Positions 1 through 7,934 of a stretch of DNA of 25,441 nucleotides are shown here, piece after piece. The translations under genes and the position numbers were made by a program. Within the stretch, counting starts at the first letter, position 1; each line of letters starts with the position of its first letter. The notes below the pieces were generated by a model, which searched no databases, had not been told where the DNA came from, and saw nothing but the letters and a program-made list of their open reading frames with translations. The DNA comes from an uncultured Prevotellaceae bacterium (GTDB lineage Bacteria > Bacteroidota > Bacteroidia > Bacteroidales > Muribaculaceae): the NCBI GenBank assembly GCA_905210415.1, contig CAJLWM010000032.1, forward strand, positions 1 through 25,441, given 5' to 3'.

Positions 1-149
1 GCTATGGTAAGTGGAATACGTTCGCCATGTTCGCCGCAGCGCACTATCACGAAGTGGCCTGCACGACGCGATTTAGCGATTAGGGGTGCTTCGACTTCCA
101 TCTTTACAACTTTTTCAGAAAAGTATTCTTTGCTTACTATTTTGTTCAT
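1..149 (-). CDS. Sulfide/dihydroorotate dehydrogenase-like FAD/NAD-binding subunit (5' end only)
   Basis: Only the first 49 codons lie in the window; the rest continues past base 1. The reverse strand starts at an ATG (147-149) and reads MNKIVSKEYFSEKVVKMEVE, then a stretch ending HFVIVRCGEHGERIPLTIA. This resembles the N-terminal FAD-binding beta barrel of the ferredoxin-NADP reductase / PyrK-like family, with the R-P/I-P-L-T-I-A flavin-binding turn expected near residue 45. In Bacteroidota such a subunit usually sits upstream of a GltD-like NADPH-binding subunit, but that partner would be outside the window. It is divergent from the gene at 453 and has a good -7 box at 200-207. The family call is from recognition of a short N-terminus, so the exact partner and substrate are unknown. 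Confidence 0.7.
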   Translation of the reverse strand, partial: MNKIVSKEYFSEKVVKMEVEAPLIAKSRRAGHFVIVRCGEHGERIPLTI

Positions 150-452
150 TTCGTCGGTTATGTAAATTTCGCTTTTTAAATTAATGTGATAATAACCAAC
201 AAATATACAAAAAACTTATTAATATTGAGAGTTTTCGGGTCGAAAAGGGAAAGGATTGTTGGATTGAATAAACGAAAATGCGTTTTGTGGCTAATTTTTA
301 GGAGATTGCAAGCAAATTATTTGCAAATGTAGTGAAAATTTGCGAATATTGCATACTGGTTACGCAACATCGAAATAATTGACGTTGCGTGATGTGGTAT
401 GAATAAGAAATATAGTCGTTTAGAGAAATTAATAAACTAAAAATCAACCGAT
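150..452. other. AT-rich divergent intergenic region
   Basis: No reading frame here looks coding. The region holds the leader and promoter of the leftward oxidoreductase gene and should hold the promoter of the rightward gene at 453, but no TAnnTTTG box was found on the + strand. A short perfect inverted repeat, GCAAAT-t-ATTTGC, lies at 312-324 and overlaps the 10-base palindrome ATTTGCAAAT at 319-328. It could be an operator, but in DNA this AT-rich it could be chance. Confidence 0.4.
200..207 (-). promoter_or_regulatory. -7 box TATATTTG for the oxidoreductase gene
   Basis: The reverse strand reads TATATTTG, an exact match to the Bacteroidota TAnnTTTG element. The start codon is about 50 bases downstream. 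No convincing TTTG -33 element is seen at the usual 19-21 base spacing. Confidence 0.5.
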
Positions 453-1022
453 ATGAAAAAGGCAATATCAGTTATTTTTGCAATGAGCGTTATGCTCACT
501 TGCATGGCACAGGAACATCTGTTATTTAAAGGAATTCCTATCACTGGAAGTATGAAAGAGTTTTGCGCAAAGTTGACGGCAAAAGGTTTTACAAATGTTG
601 GTTCAGATAAGAATGCGTCATTTTTTATTGGAGATTTCACAGGACGCAATTCTACTGTTTGTGTTGGAGCAACGCAAGATGGCAACAACGTATACGGTGT
701 ACTCGTGTTATTTGATACCAGTGAGGACTGGAATATGTTGGTGAAAACGTATGACCACTATAAAGAATTATATACTCGCAAATACGGGAAAACAACTTTC
801 TGCAAGGAGTATAATCCTTCTATTGTTGAGAGTAATACGTCGTTAATGTATGAATTGAATCAGGGAACTGTAGTGTGGGGTTCTTCATGGAGCGTTGCTG
901 GTGGTGAAATTGACTTGTCGATTGAGAAAGGTCAAGAATACAATTCGGGAATGGTTATGATTCGATATCGTGATACGTTGAATATAGAAGACAAAATACA
1001 GCAAGAATTAGGTGATATTTAA
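453..1022 (+). CDS. Secreted hypothetical protein (189 aa)
   Basis: This intact reading frame has a clear N-terminal signal peptide: MKK, a hydrophobic stretch, then TCMAQ with likely cleavage after Ala-Gln near residue 20. The mature part begins EHLLFKGIPITGSMKEFCAK, a pattern I associate with small Bacteroidales periplasmic proteins of unknown function. It is rich in Thr, Asn, Tyr and Gly and ends LGDI. There is no lipobox and no membrane segment after the signal peptide. The ATG follows an AT-rich leader, as is normal where Shine-Dalgarno sequences are weak. It precedes two broken genes on the same strand in AT-rich DNA, so it may belong to the same accessory patch. I recognise no catalytic motif and assign no function. 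Confidence 0.75.
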   Translation: MKKAISVIFAMSVMLTCMAQEHLLFKGIPITGSMKEFCAKLTAKGFTNVGSDKNASFFIGDFTGRNSTVCVGATQDGNNVYGVLVLFDTSEDWNMLVKTYDHYKELYTRKYGKTTFCKEYNPSIVESNTSLMYELNQGTVVWGSSWSVAGGEIDLSIEKGQEYNSGMVMIRYRDTLNIEDKIQQELGDI

Positions 1023-1100
1023 TGGCATGTTGTGCTTTTGCCGGAAGAAAAGAGTCTATTTGTTTGCTCAAGGTTAGGCAAATACAAAAAAATAATGCTT

Positions 1101-2235
1101 ATGAAAAAGACTCTGGAACAAGATTATAGTTATGCCGTAGACTCTTCGGGGACGCTTATTCATGTTGACCAGGCGGTTCGTGAAGAGACATACACTTGCC
1201 CATGTTGTGGGCATGAAATGGTCCCACATATGGGTGCTAGACGACGATGGCATTTTGCCCACAAGGCAGATGCAAATTGTAACTATGAGACGTATTTGCA
1301 TAAGGTGGCAAAGGCTCGTATTAAAGATGCGTTTTTGGCCTCTGAGTCGTTTGAAATAAGATATAGACCAATTCATTTATGCACTAGTGAATGCCCATTT
1401 GGGTATGGAAAACGATGTGAGGAAAGAGCGACAAAGTCGTTTGATATACGTAAATTTTACGATATATGTGAAGAGGAGGTTCGATGTGATGGTTTTGTTG
1501 CGGATTTATTGTTGCGCTCATCCAAATATCCGCGAAGAGATCCAATTTTGATTGAAATTTTTGTTACCCACAAATCTACAGAAGAAAAAATATCTTCAGA
1601 CAATAGGATTATAGAAGTTAAGATACGTTCAGAGGAAGATATTAATAAGATTGTGAAAAGCTGTATATTGGATGGAGCTCAGATAGGATCGTGTAGCCGT
1701 TATATAGATAAAGCCACAAATGTTGTATTCTATAACTTTAATAAAAAAATGTAGTTTAGAGAACAGTAAAAATATTGTACTTAAGAACAAGTATGTTTTT
1801 GGAATCACGGATAATGGTTGTATCAAGTATGAGACTCTGAGTTGCCACACGCCAGTTGAGAAAAAATTCCCGCCAAATTATAATTTGGTTATTTCAGATG
1901 AACCAATTAATTGGACTTGGGCTATGTTGGAACTGAATAAGCGTGGGGTAAAGATTTATAATTGCATGCTGTGCAAGTTTTATAAGCATACGTATATGAG
2001 TGAGCCGATATGTATTTTATATAAAAGGCTTGGTAGGCCGAGTAGACCAAATATCCATAATGCCAAAACTTGTAAATGCTATTTTATTAGAACAAAGACA
2101 GAGGCTGGGGAAGATATATATACTTTAAGTCCGGGGTATAAGGATAGAGGTTGTGCCAATCGCTTAGTTGAAAAGTCTAATTCTGATAATGATGTGTCTG
2201 TTGAATACAGGATACATGGAAAAGTTTTGAAATAA
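1101..2235 (+). pseudogene. CoiA-like protein, split by a frameshift in an A7 run
   Basis: The first frame (ATG at 1095 or 1101, stop 1752-1754) has a zinc-ribbon start, YTCPCCGHEMVPHMG, then RRRWHFAHKAD. That CxxC...HFAH arrangement is the hallmark of CoiA-like proteins, which have a restriction-endonuclease-like core. Candidate core residues follow in RCDGFVADLLL and ILIEIFVTH. The frame stops just after FYNFNKK at seven A's (1743-1749). With six A's the reading continues without a break into KKCSLENSKN and on to the stop at 2233-2235, giving about 377 residues. The second part carries a cysteine cluster (NCMLCKFYKH ... CKCYFI), probably another metal site. CoiA takes part in DNA uptake in Firmicutes; homologues in Bacteroidota are of unknown role. 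A nearby upstream ATG at 1032 is possible but less likely. A sequencing error in the homopolymer is the main alternative. Confidence 0.65.
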
Positions 2236-2264
2236 GAATAAAATGGAATATAAAGAGATAAAAG

Positions 2265-2983
2265 ATGATAAGTTTTTCGCAAGCAGTGATTGAGAATATC
2301 GGGCATTATGTGTATGTTTTGGTGGATCCTCGCGACAGCAAATTTTCTATGTCGGAGAGGGTCAGGGAAATCGTGTGTTCAATCACGTTGAGGAAGCTGT
2401 GTCTGGCGATAGAGCATCGCTTAAACTTGATACTATCAGAGAAATTCGCAGTTTGGGATTGGACGTGAAACACTACATCGTTAGACATGGTATCTCGCAG
2501 GATGTTGCGTTTGAGATAGAAAGTACACTAATAGACTTTCTAACTTATCAGGAGTTTAATCTCGAAAAGGTGCTTTCGAATGTTGTTGCCGGTCACCATG
2601 CTTGGAATCGTGGAATAAAGTCGGTTGATGAGATTTCCACACTTTATGATTGTAAAGAAATTGAGTTGGCTAAAGAAGATAAAATTATCTGTATCAATAT
2701 CAATAAGACATATGTAAACAATCAGAGAGCAGATATATATGATGCCACGAGGCATTATTGGAGAATCAATATCAATCGTGCAAGGCGTGCCACGCATGTA
2801 TTAGCGATTTGCCGAGGAATCGTGCGAGCCGTGTTTAAACCGGAAAGATGATATCACTCGATTGAGTATAAGGGACGCATAGAGTTTGAGGGAGTACAGG
2901 ATGAAAAATCGAAATATCTCAACCGAAGTATAAAGAATACCGTGACTTGCGGACAGAATCCGATAAACTACATTAATTTGTGA
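2265..2983 (+). pseudogene. GIY-YIG nuclease (COG3680/LEM-3-like), frameshift plus nonsense codon
   Basis: The first frame from ATG 2265 reads MISFSQAVIENIGHYVYVLV then DPRDSK, the GIY half of a GIY-YIG domain. At about 2338-2346 (AAATTTT) one base is missing. In the next frame the YIG half follows as FYVGEGQGNRVFNHVEEA, with the family's Arg (GNR) and a later Glu (FEIESTLIDF). The second frame hits TGA at 2849-2851 where homologues, as I recall them, have Trp in a KPERW-Y context. Reading through gives YHSIEYKGRIEFEG and a family-like C-terminus ending NPINYINL, with a natural stop at 2981-2983. Two independent lesions make true decay more likely than sequencing error. GIY-YIG enzymes cut DNA; the role of this subfamily in bacteria is not established. 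It lies 29 bases after the broken CoiA-like gene. Confidence 0.75.
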
Positions 2984-3004
2984 TGTTGCCCAAAGGCGAA
3001 GGTG

Positions 3005-5587
3005 CTATTTCTTGATGAGGCGGAGGGTGCGGAGCAGCACGGTGGGCTGTGTGGCCATGGATGATTTCAGATAATTGTTGCCAGCAAGGGCGTATTGCAG
3101 GCGTATGGCGTTGTGTCCGCGCAGCAAAGGTACTTCTATCATATTGCTGTAGGAGAATGTGCGCCACTGCTTGTAGCCTTGTTGCGGCAATACGAGCACG
3201 TCTTGCTCGTGGGTGTTGACCCACACTTTGCTGATAGGCGTAACGCTCACTGTTGATGAGCCGTTGCTATACAGAAGGTCGATGTAGTAGTTGCCTGCCT
3301 CGGGAGCGAATGCGTCGATGGTGATGGTGATATTGTGCATAGCATCAAATTGCACTACTTGACGAGCCGATTTCCCGGAGAATAGTGTGGTGCCAGCCTT
3401 GGCAAATCGGTGGAGCGGATATTCGCTGAGGCTTGGTCGTGTGGTGATGATGTGCGGTTGTGAGGCGTGGCTCATAGCCAGTCCGTTGCGGGTGGTGACA
3501 TACACCACGTTTATCGGGTCGTCGGTTTGTGGCAGCGCAAACACGCGATGCACGCCCGAGAAAGTGCGATTGTTGATGGTCACCGAGTAGTTGTACTTCG
3601 GGTTGTGGTTGACGATAACTGCGCTATCGCCATTCCATTGCACCATAGGAGTCGCGGGGCGTAGTGTCGGCGTGGAAATGTTGATTTGTTGCGTAGGCAA
3701 ATTCTTGGCTTTCGACAGTGTGATGTTGATGTTGTGATGCCCCTTCTCGTCGGCTGGGATGAAATTGGTGTTGCATTCCTCGCCGTCGATGGCAAATTTC
3801 TCAATCCACGATCCTGTGCCGTGAATGGTGATGTCGAATGTGGCATCTCGATAGCGGAAGTTCTTGATAATCTTGTCGCTTGGGAAGCAGTCGGGTACAA
3901 CGGGGTTAAACTCTACACCCTCTGGCGATATGGTGATGCCCGCGGTAATCTTGATCGTCATGGCTGCAGTGGCGCAAGCGTTGAGGATGCGTTCGCCAGT
4001 GCTGCCGTTGCCAAAGCCGTTGAAGGCCACCGAGCGATATATTGCAGCCAGTCCGTTGTGGAGCATATTATGATTGCCTGTGATTGCTGCGGCGAGATTC
4101 CACATTCCTTGCACAAAAGGACGCTGACCACCGTCGGGGGTAGTGGCGTTGGATGGATACACCGTGGGTATGCCAGTGGTGTAGAATGGGGTGCGAGCCA
4201 ATAGCGTGGCGGCGCGGTCGTCGTCGGCAATTCCCAGCAGCACTGCTGCCGCCTGAGCGATGTTGCACGTGGTGCCGGATTGCATAGGGAATGCCTCGTG
4301 CATCAAGAATGAGCAATAGCGTCCGAGATGCTCGTTCCACATCATTTGGTTGATGCTGTCTTTCACGCGTTGGTAGACGTAGTAGTGCTCAGAGTCGTCA
4401 ATCTCCAGTTCGTCGTCGATAAGCGATAGCACATAGTAGCAATAGGCATAGGTGACATTGTTGCTTAGTTTGATGCTTTCGAAATAGTCTTTTGGCTGCA
4501 TCCATTGTGGATATTGTGCTTCGGGTGAGGAATAGCTGTCGCAGCCGTGCACCATATATAGTTGGTCGCAGAAAATTATCGGGTTCACCACATCTAATGT
4601 GTGGGTGATCACTTTCTGTATGTATCTCAGCCATGCGGTGTCGCCAGTGGTGCAATACACTTGCCAAGCTGCAGCAGCCCAGATGAGACGGTCGTTCACC
4701 ACGGGGAAAGTGAATCGGCCCACATGGTCTTGCTCGATGACGTAGTCGTGCACTTTGCTGCGCAAGATGCGTTGGCAAATCTCAGGCTTTACGTCGGCAA
4801 GCATAAGAACGGTGGCGAGGGAGGCTTGACTGACGCTGAGCTCCGAGAAATCGCTTTCGCTGATGGTGCTGATGGCCATATTGTAGAGGGCGTCGACCAA
4901 CAGGTCGTCGCTCATGATTTCGGGAAATTCGGGGTGGGGTTTCTCGCCTTTCCAGCCAAAGAATTGAGTTCGGCGCAAGTATTCCGATGGCGCAAAAGTG
5001 ATGTCGAGTTCATAGAACCCTTCATCGCCCGATGGACGAAGCTTCATGCGATTGCTTGACGATAGCGGCGATTGTTCCCACGATAGTGGCGCCACGTTGC
5101 CAAGCACCCACACGCCCGTAAACTCATCGGAATAGATAGAGTCGCCAGTGGCGGTGACAAAAACGCCTTGCTTGTTGAATGCGTCAAACACCTCGCGCAT
5201 GTCCACTCTGATGGTGCAGTGTGTGTCGGGCGAGAAGGTGTGGCGTTTCAGCGCAGGTAGAGAGTCGGGGCGGCAAGCCGTGATAAGCACCGTGTCTTGA
5301 TTAGGGTCGATGTAGTGATAATCGTCGGAAGCCATCTCGTTGTCGCGCATATTGAAAGCCAGGCGCAGAGCCACAGGCGCCGATGGCGTTGATGATAGCG
5401 TGTCGACGTAGTTTGTGACTATCTGAGTGCGACTTGGCGCGTATGCCACATATTGCCCTTGCACCACGCTATCGCCGGTGACGGTGAACTGCGTGTTGCT
5501 CGCAATCACATCGCCACCCATGCTGCCGCCGCACGAAGTGGCAAGTAGCAAGAGTGATAGTAATAATATGTAGTGCAACATTTTCAT
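3005..5587 (-). CDS. Lipoprotein resembling six-hairpin (alpha/alpha)6 glycosidases
   Basis: Starting at the ATG at 5587 gives 860 residues beginning MKMLHYILLLSLLLLATSC, a lipoprotein signal with lipobox ATSC, so the mature protein is membrane-anchored through Cys. Longer starts exist at 5608 and 5656, but the -7 box at 5617-5624 implies transcription begins near 5610, which favours 5587. The N-terminal third looks like beta-rich material. The middle holds helical, aromatic-rich segments (HGCDSYSSPEAQYPQWMQPK, RPFVQGMWNLAAAI, NGFGNGSTGERIL) typical of six-hairpin enzymes such as MGH1-like, GH63 or trehalase-like proteins. The C-terminal third has beta-sandwich character. I cannot name the GH family, catalytic acids or substrate. 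No SusC/D pair is adjacent, so it does not lie in an obvious polysaccharide-use locus in this window. Confidence 0.65.
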   Translation of the reverse strand: MKMLHYILLLSLLLLATSCGGSMGGDVIASNTQFTVTGDSVVQGQYVAYAPSRTQIVTNYVDTLSSTPSAPVALRLAFNMRDNEMASDDYHYIDPNQDTVLITACRPDSLPALKRHTFSPDTHCTIRVDMREVFDAFNKQGVFVTATGDSIYSDEFTGVWVLGNVAPLSWEQSPLSSSNRMKLRPSGDEGFYELDITFAPSEYLRRTQFFGWKGEKPHPEFPEIMSDDLLVDALYNMAISTISESDFSELSVSQASLATVLMLADVKPEICQRILRSKVHDYVIEQDHVGRFTFPVVNDRLIWAAAAWQVYCTTGDTAWLRYIQKVITHTLDVVNPIIFCDQLYMVHGCDSYSSPEAQYPQWMQPKDYFESIKLSNNVTYAYCYYVLSLIDDELEIDDSEHYYVYQRVKDSINQMMWNEHLGRYCSFLMHEAFPMQSGTTCNIAQAAAVLLGIADDDRAATLLARTPFYTTGIPTVYPSNATTPDGGQRPFVQGMWNLAAAITGNHNMLHNGLAAIYRSVAFNGFGNGSTGERILNACATAAMTIKITAGITISPEGVEFNPVVPDCFPSDKIIKNFRYRDATFDITIHGTGSWIEKFAIDGEECNTNFIPADEKGHHNINITLSKAKNLPTQQINISTPTLRPATPMVQWNGDSAVIVNHNPKYNYSVTINNRTFSGVHRVFALPQTDDPINVVYVTTRNGLAMSHASQPHIITTRPSLSEYPLHRFAKAGTTLFSGKSARQVVQFDAMHNITITIDAFAPEAGNYYIDLLYSNGSSTVSVTPISKVWVNTHEQDVLVLPQQGYKQWRTFSYSNMIEVPLLRGHNAIRLQYALAGNNYLKSSMATQPTVLLRTLRLIKK

Positions 5588-5616
5588 GAAGGCAATAAAT
5601 TTACGCATGCGTAATG

Positions 5617-5624
5617 CAAAGATA
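5617..5624 (-). promoter_or_regulatory. -7 box TATCTTTG for the glycosidase-like lipoprotein
   Basis: The reverse strand reads TATCTTTG, an exact TAnnTTTG match, 30 bases upstream of the chosen ATG at 5587. It falls inside the longest possible reading frame, which argues against the 5656 start. Confidence 0.6.
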
Positions 5625-5741
5625 GTGCAAACGAGATGAAAAACCGAAAAAAGCAATATTTTTTGATGCCATGCGCCACGGCTATGGCGCGGAAAAATGG
5701 TGGGATTGAAAAGATTATTTTTTTTATTTTAAAAATAATAC

Positions 5742-5749
5742 TATCTTTG
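5742..5749 (+). promoter_or_regulatory. Orphan -7 box TATCTTTG driving the candidate RNA
   Basis: The exact sequence TATCTTTG lies in AT-rich DNA and points rightward into a stretch with no convincing protein gene. Transcription would start near 5756. No clear TTTG -33 element is seen. Confidence 0.5.
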
Positions 5750-5755
5750 TTGTGA

Positions 5756-6053
5756 TTTAACCCGATTCGGTTATTTGGGCTTGAATGGATTTCGTGATTT
5801 TAGAAGTGCAGATTTCGATTTGTGTTTTAACGGGTAATAACTGGTTATTGCGAATAAAAAACGGAAAAACTTCAAGCAGTTATAAAACATTTTACTAAAG
5901 TTACCGATTTGGGGGGATAATAATCAGCCTCATTGTGAGTGCATTATCAATGAAATCAAAGAGATTTACGATATAAGTTAACCCTAATACCACATTTTAT
6001 TCATACTATTTTTTTCCTAGGGCACCGCGAAGTGATTTCGAGGTGCTTTTTGT
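5756..6053 (+). ncRNA. Candidate non-coding RNA of about 300 nt, family unknown
   Basis: A perfect -7 box at 5742-5749 and a T-tailed hairpin at 6022-6055 frame this stretch on the + strand. Neighbouring genes on both sides run on the other strand, so the terminator serves neither of them. Local stems are visible: AACC-CGATTC-GGTT near 5760, AATAA-CTGG-TTATT near 5846, and TCATTG...CAATGA near 5930-5955. The only small reading frames are 37 codons (5785-5898) and 8 codons, neither persuasive. I checked for and do not see the signatures of tmRNA, RNase P RNA, SRP RNA or a TPP or cobalamin riboswitch. Transcription is inferred, not shown. Confidence 0.4.
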
Positions 6054-6055
6054 TT
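6022..6055 (+). terminator. Intrinsic terminator, + strand only
   Basis: GCACC at 6022-6026 pairs with GGTGC at 6042-6046. The stem continues inward as CGAAG with TTTCG around one mismatch, and TTTTTGTTT follows. In the opposite direction the hairpin is followed by A-rich rather than T-rich DNA, so it terminates rightward transcripts only. Confidence 0.7.
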
Positions 6056-6105
6056 GGGGAAGTTAAATGCAGAAAAATGAGGCGTTCGCTAATGACCGAA
6101 CTGGG

Positions 6106-6810
6106 TCAGAATTCGTTGTCGGCCACGGCGAGGGTGATGACGCTCACATACGCGCCGGGAATGTCCATTAGGCATTTGGCGCAATTGGTGAGGGTGGCGC
6201 CGGTAGTTACCACGTCGTCTACGAGCAAGATGTGCTTGCCGCGAAGTTCGTCGGCATTATTTATGGCATAGATGTTTTCGGCGGCAGTCCAGCGCTCGCT
6301 ACGGTGCTTATGGGTCTGTGTGGAGTGAGCTTTCATTGCTGTGATATTGTGTTTGACAGGTATTCCGCTCACACGGCTTATGCCGCGAGCAATCCATTCT
6401 GCTTGGTTGTAGCCACGTTTGGCAAGCTTGTCGCTGTGCATAGGCACTGGGATGATGACGTCGATGCCATCGAAGAAGTGCCATCGCGAAGCCTCCGTGG
6501 CGGCGAGAGATCCCATCCATTCGCCCATCTTGGGGAGATTGCGATATTTTATGTCGTGGATGATATTGCAATAGTGGTCGCCCTTGCGATAATAGTAATA
6601 GCCGTAGGTACGCTGTATGAGCACTTTGCCGGCAAATCGCTGGTCCATATCGCTAAAGCGGCCGCCGTTGTATCGCGTCAGTGGCATCTCTGCAAGGCAT
6701 TGGCGGCAGAGGAAATGCTCGTCGCAACTGAGCACACCATGGCACACCGAGCAGGTGCGAGGCATAAGCACGTCGGCGGTGGATTGCAATATTCTGCGTA
6801 GGGAAATCAT
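6106..6810 (-). CDS. ComF family protein (phosphoribosyltransferase-like)
   Basis: The chosen ATG at 6810 gives MISLRRILQS and 234 residues; the upstream extension to 7008 runs inside pncA and is not real. Cysteines at 20, 23, 35 and 38 (CSVC...CRQC) form the N-terminal zinc finger of ComF. The C-terminal domain has the PRTase-type PRPP loop, LLVDDVVTTGATL near residue 200, and the conserved IIPVPMHSDKLAKRGYNQAE segment. ComF is needed for DNA uptake in competent bacteria, but homologues are widespread in species not known to be competent and their general role is unclear. It is the last gene of a leftward run, 32 bases after pncA. The hairpin at 6022-6055 is oriented the wrong way to terminate it. 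Confidence 0.92.
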   Translation of the reverse strand: MISLRRILQSTADVLMPRTCSVCHGVLSCDEHFLCRQCLAEMPLTRYNGGRFSDMDQRFAGKVLIQRTYGYYYYRKGDHYCNIIHDIKYRNLPKMGEWMGSLAATEASRWHFFDGIDVIIPVPMHSDKLAKRGYNQAEWIARGISRVSGIPVKHNITAMKAHSTQTHKHRSERWTAAENIYAINNADELRGKHILLVDDVVTTGATLTNCAKCLMDIPGAYVSVITLAVADNEF

Positions 6811-6842
6811 GTGGAAGAGAAGATTGAGCAATAGTGTGAGAC

Positions 6843-7412
6843 TTACTCGGTGACGCGAATATCGTTTTCTTCCACGAAATCTGTCAAGGTGTCGCCACCG
6901 TCGATGCTTGGGGTGTATGGCCAGAGAATGTTCACCAATTTGCCGAAGCCATGTTTGATGAGACCAGCCACCGATTCCTTCACGCAATAGTCGCCGCACA
7001 GACCGCAAACGTCAATCTGTGTGTATCCTTCGTTGCGTATCATATCGGCGAGTCGGGCGCCGTTCACGTCGTTGGCAAAGATTGAGTATTCCTCTTTGTC
7101 GACGATGTTGCCCTTGGTGAAGAATTGTATTTGCATTGGCGCGCGCTGAGCGATAGGGTCGTAGAGGGCAGCGCCGAGAGTGTGTTGCACGCAGTGAACA
7201 GGCCAGATGCCGTTTTTGCTCATACCCTTAAACGAACAGTGATCGGCAGGGTGCCAGTCGAGAGTGGCAGCGATGGCGGCATATTCCGAGCCGTGTTTTT
7301 GGATGTATTCGGCCAACGAATCCATTGCGGCAGTGGCGCCAACCACGGCGAGTGAGCCGTCGATGAAGTCGTATTGGCAGTCGATAAGTAATAATAGTTT
7401 TTTAGTTTCCAT
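6843..7412 (-). CDS. pncA: Nicotinamidase
   Basis: The 189-residue protein belongs to the isochorismatase-like cysteine hydrolases and probably converts nicotinamide to nicotinate for NAD salvage. The catalytic triad is visible as Asp11 (LLIDCQYDF), Lys100 (FFTKGN) and Cys143 (CGDYCV). The metal-binding set appears as Asp52, His54 and His58 in DWHPADH. The GIWPVHC segment near residue 70 is also typical. The start at 7412 gives METKKLLLLID, with the core strand in the usual place. It sits in an apparent operon, 24 bases after recX and 32 bases before comF. Function is inferred from intact motifs; a related amidase is possible but less likely. Confidence 0.92.
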   Translation of the reverse strand: METKKLLLLIDCQYDFIDGSLAVVGATAAMDSLAEYIQKHGSEYAAIAATLDWHPADHCSFKGMSKNGIWPVHCVQHTLGAALYDPIAQRAPMQIQFFTKGNIVDKEEYSIFANDVNGARLADMIRNEGYTQIDVCGLCGDYCVKESVAGLIKHGFGKLVNILWPYTPSIDGGDTLTDFVEENDIRVTE

Positions 7413-7436
7413 CTGTTTTGTTTGAATTGGTGTATG

Positions 7437-7934
7437 TTAGATTAAATCGTCATCGTGTGGCAGGTCGCGAAGCAGGTTGGAGGCATACTTTGAGGCAAGC
7501 GATGGCTCAAATCCGCGCGACACGGCAAATCGCATCAGCGAAGCCAGCGTATGGGCATAGTCTTTGCCACGAAGCGAGGATGCTTTGCTCTGCATGATGC
7601 GTTTCAGCGATTCGCAGTATTCCTCCTCGTTGATTTCCTCAAATGCCTCGGCGATGGCATCCGAAGGGATAGCCTTCTGCCTGAGTGTGTAGGCAATCTT
7701 GACGCGTCCCCAGCCGCTGAAGCGCAGTTTGTCGTTGGTGAAGGCGTGTGCATATCGATGGTCGTCGATAAAGCGGTTGTCGATAAGGCCTTGAATCACA
7801 GCATCGGCATCATCCGGGGTAATGCCCCAAGCCGCGAGTTTGGCGCGGCAGTCGCTTTCGGCATATTCGGTGCGAGAGCAAAGCGCGGCAAGGCGGTTGA
7901 GCGCTTGCGCGGGAGATAGTTGCTTCCTGTTCAT
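7437..7934 (-). CDS. recX: Regulatory protein RecX
   Basis: This 165-residue, helix-rich protein matches the RecX family, which modulates RecA filaments during recombination and repair. The three-helix repeats are visible: an N-terminal LSPAQALNRLAALCSRTEYA motif, then IDDHRYAHAFTNDKLRFSGW with the conserved F-x-x-x-R/K-x-x-x-x-G-x-x-R/K pattern continuing as GRVKIAYTLRQK. The length is normal. Its ATG overlaps the TGA of prmC (ATGA, 7931-7934), which indicates translational coupling. No recA gene lies nearby. Confidence 0.92.
   Translation of the reverse strand: MNRKQLSPAQALNRLAALCSRTEYAESDCRAKLAAWGITPDDADAVIQGLIDNRFIDDHRYAHAFTNDKLRFSGWGRVKIAYTLRQKAIPSDAIAEAFEEINEEEYCESLKRIMQSKASSLRGKDYAHTLASLMRFAVSRGFEPSLASKYASNLLRDLPHDDDLI

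Noticed and set aside
1720..2235. Second half of the CoiA-like gene as an independent gene
   Set aside because: It has no promoter or leader of its own, its ATG lies inside the end of the first frame, and removing one A joins the two frames exactly.
2849..2851. TGA read as Trp through an alternative genetic code
   Set aside because: TGA is used as a normal stop elsewhere in the window (for example recX/prmC overlap and 2981-2983), and this gene also has a frameshift, so decay is the simpler reading.
3686..4204. 172-codon open frame on the + strand within the lipoprotein gene
   Set aside because: It is antisense to a continuous 860-codon gene with a clear signal peptide and shows no recognisable domain.
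5588..5656. Longer N-terminus for the glycosidase-like lipoprotein
   Set aside because: The -7 box at 5617-5624 sits inside this extension, and a standard lipoprotein signal begins at the ATG at 5587.
6811..7008. 66-codon N-terminal extension of comF
   Set aside because: It lies inside the pncA coding region in another frame, is Arg/His-rich without family similarity, and the ComF zinc finger begins right after the ATG at 6810.
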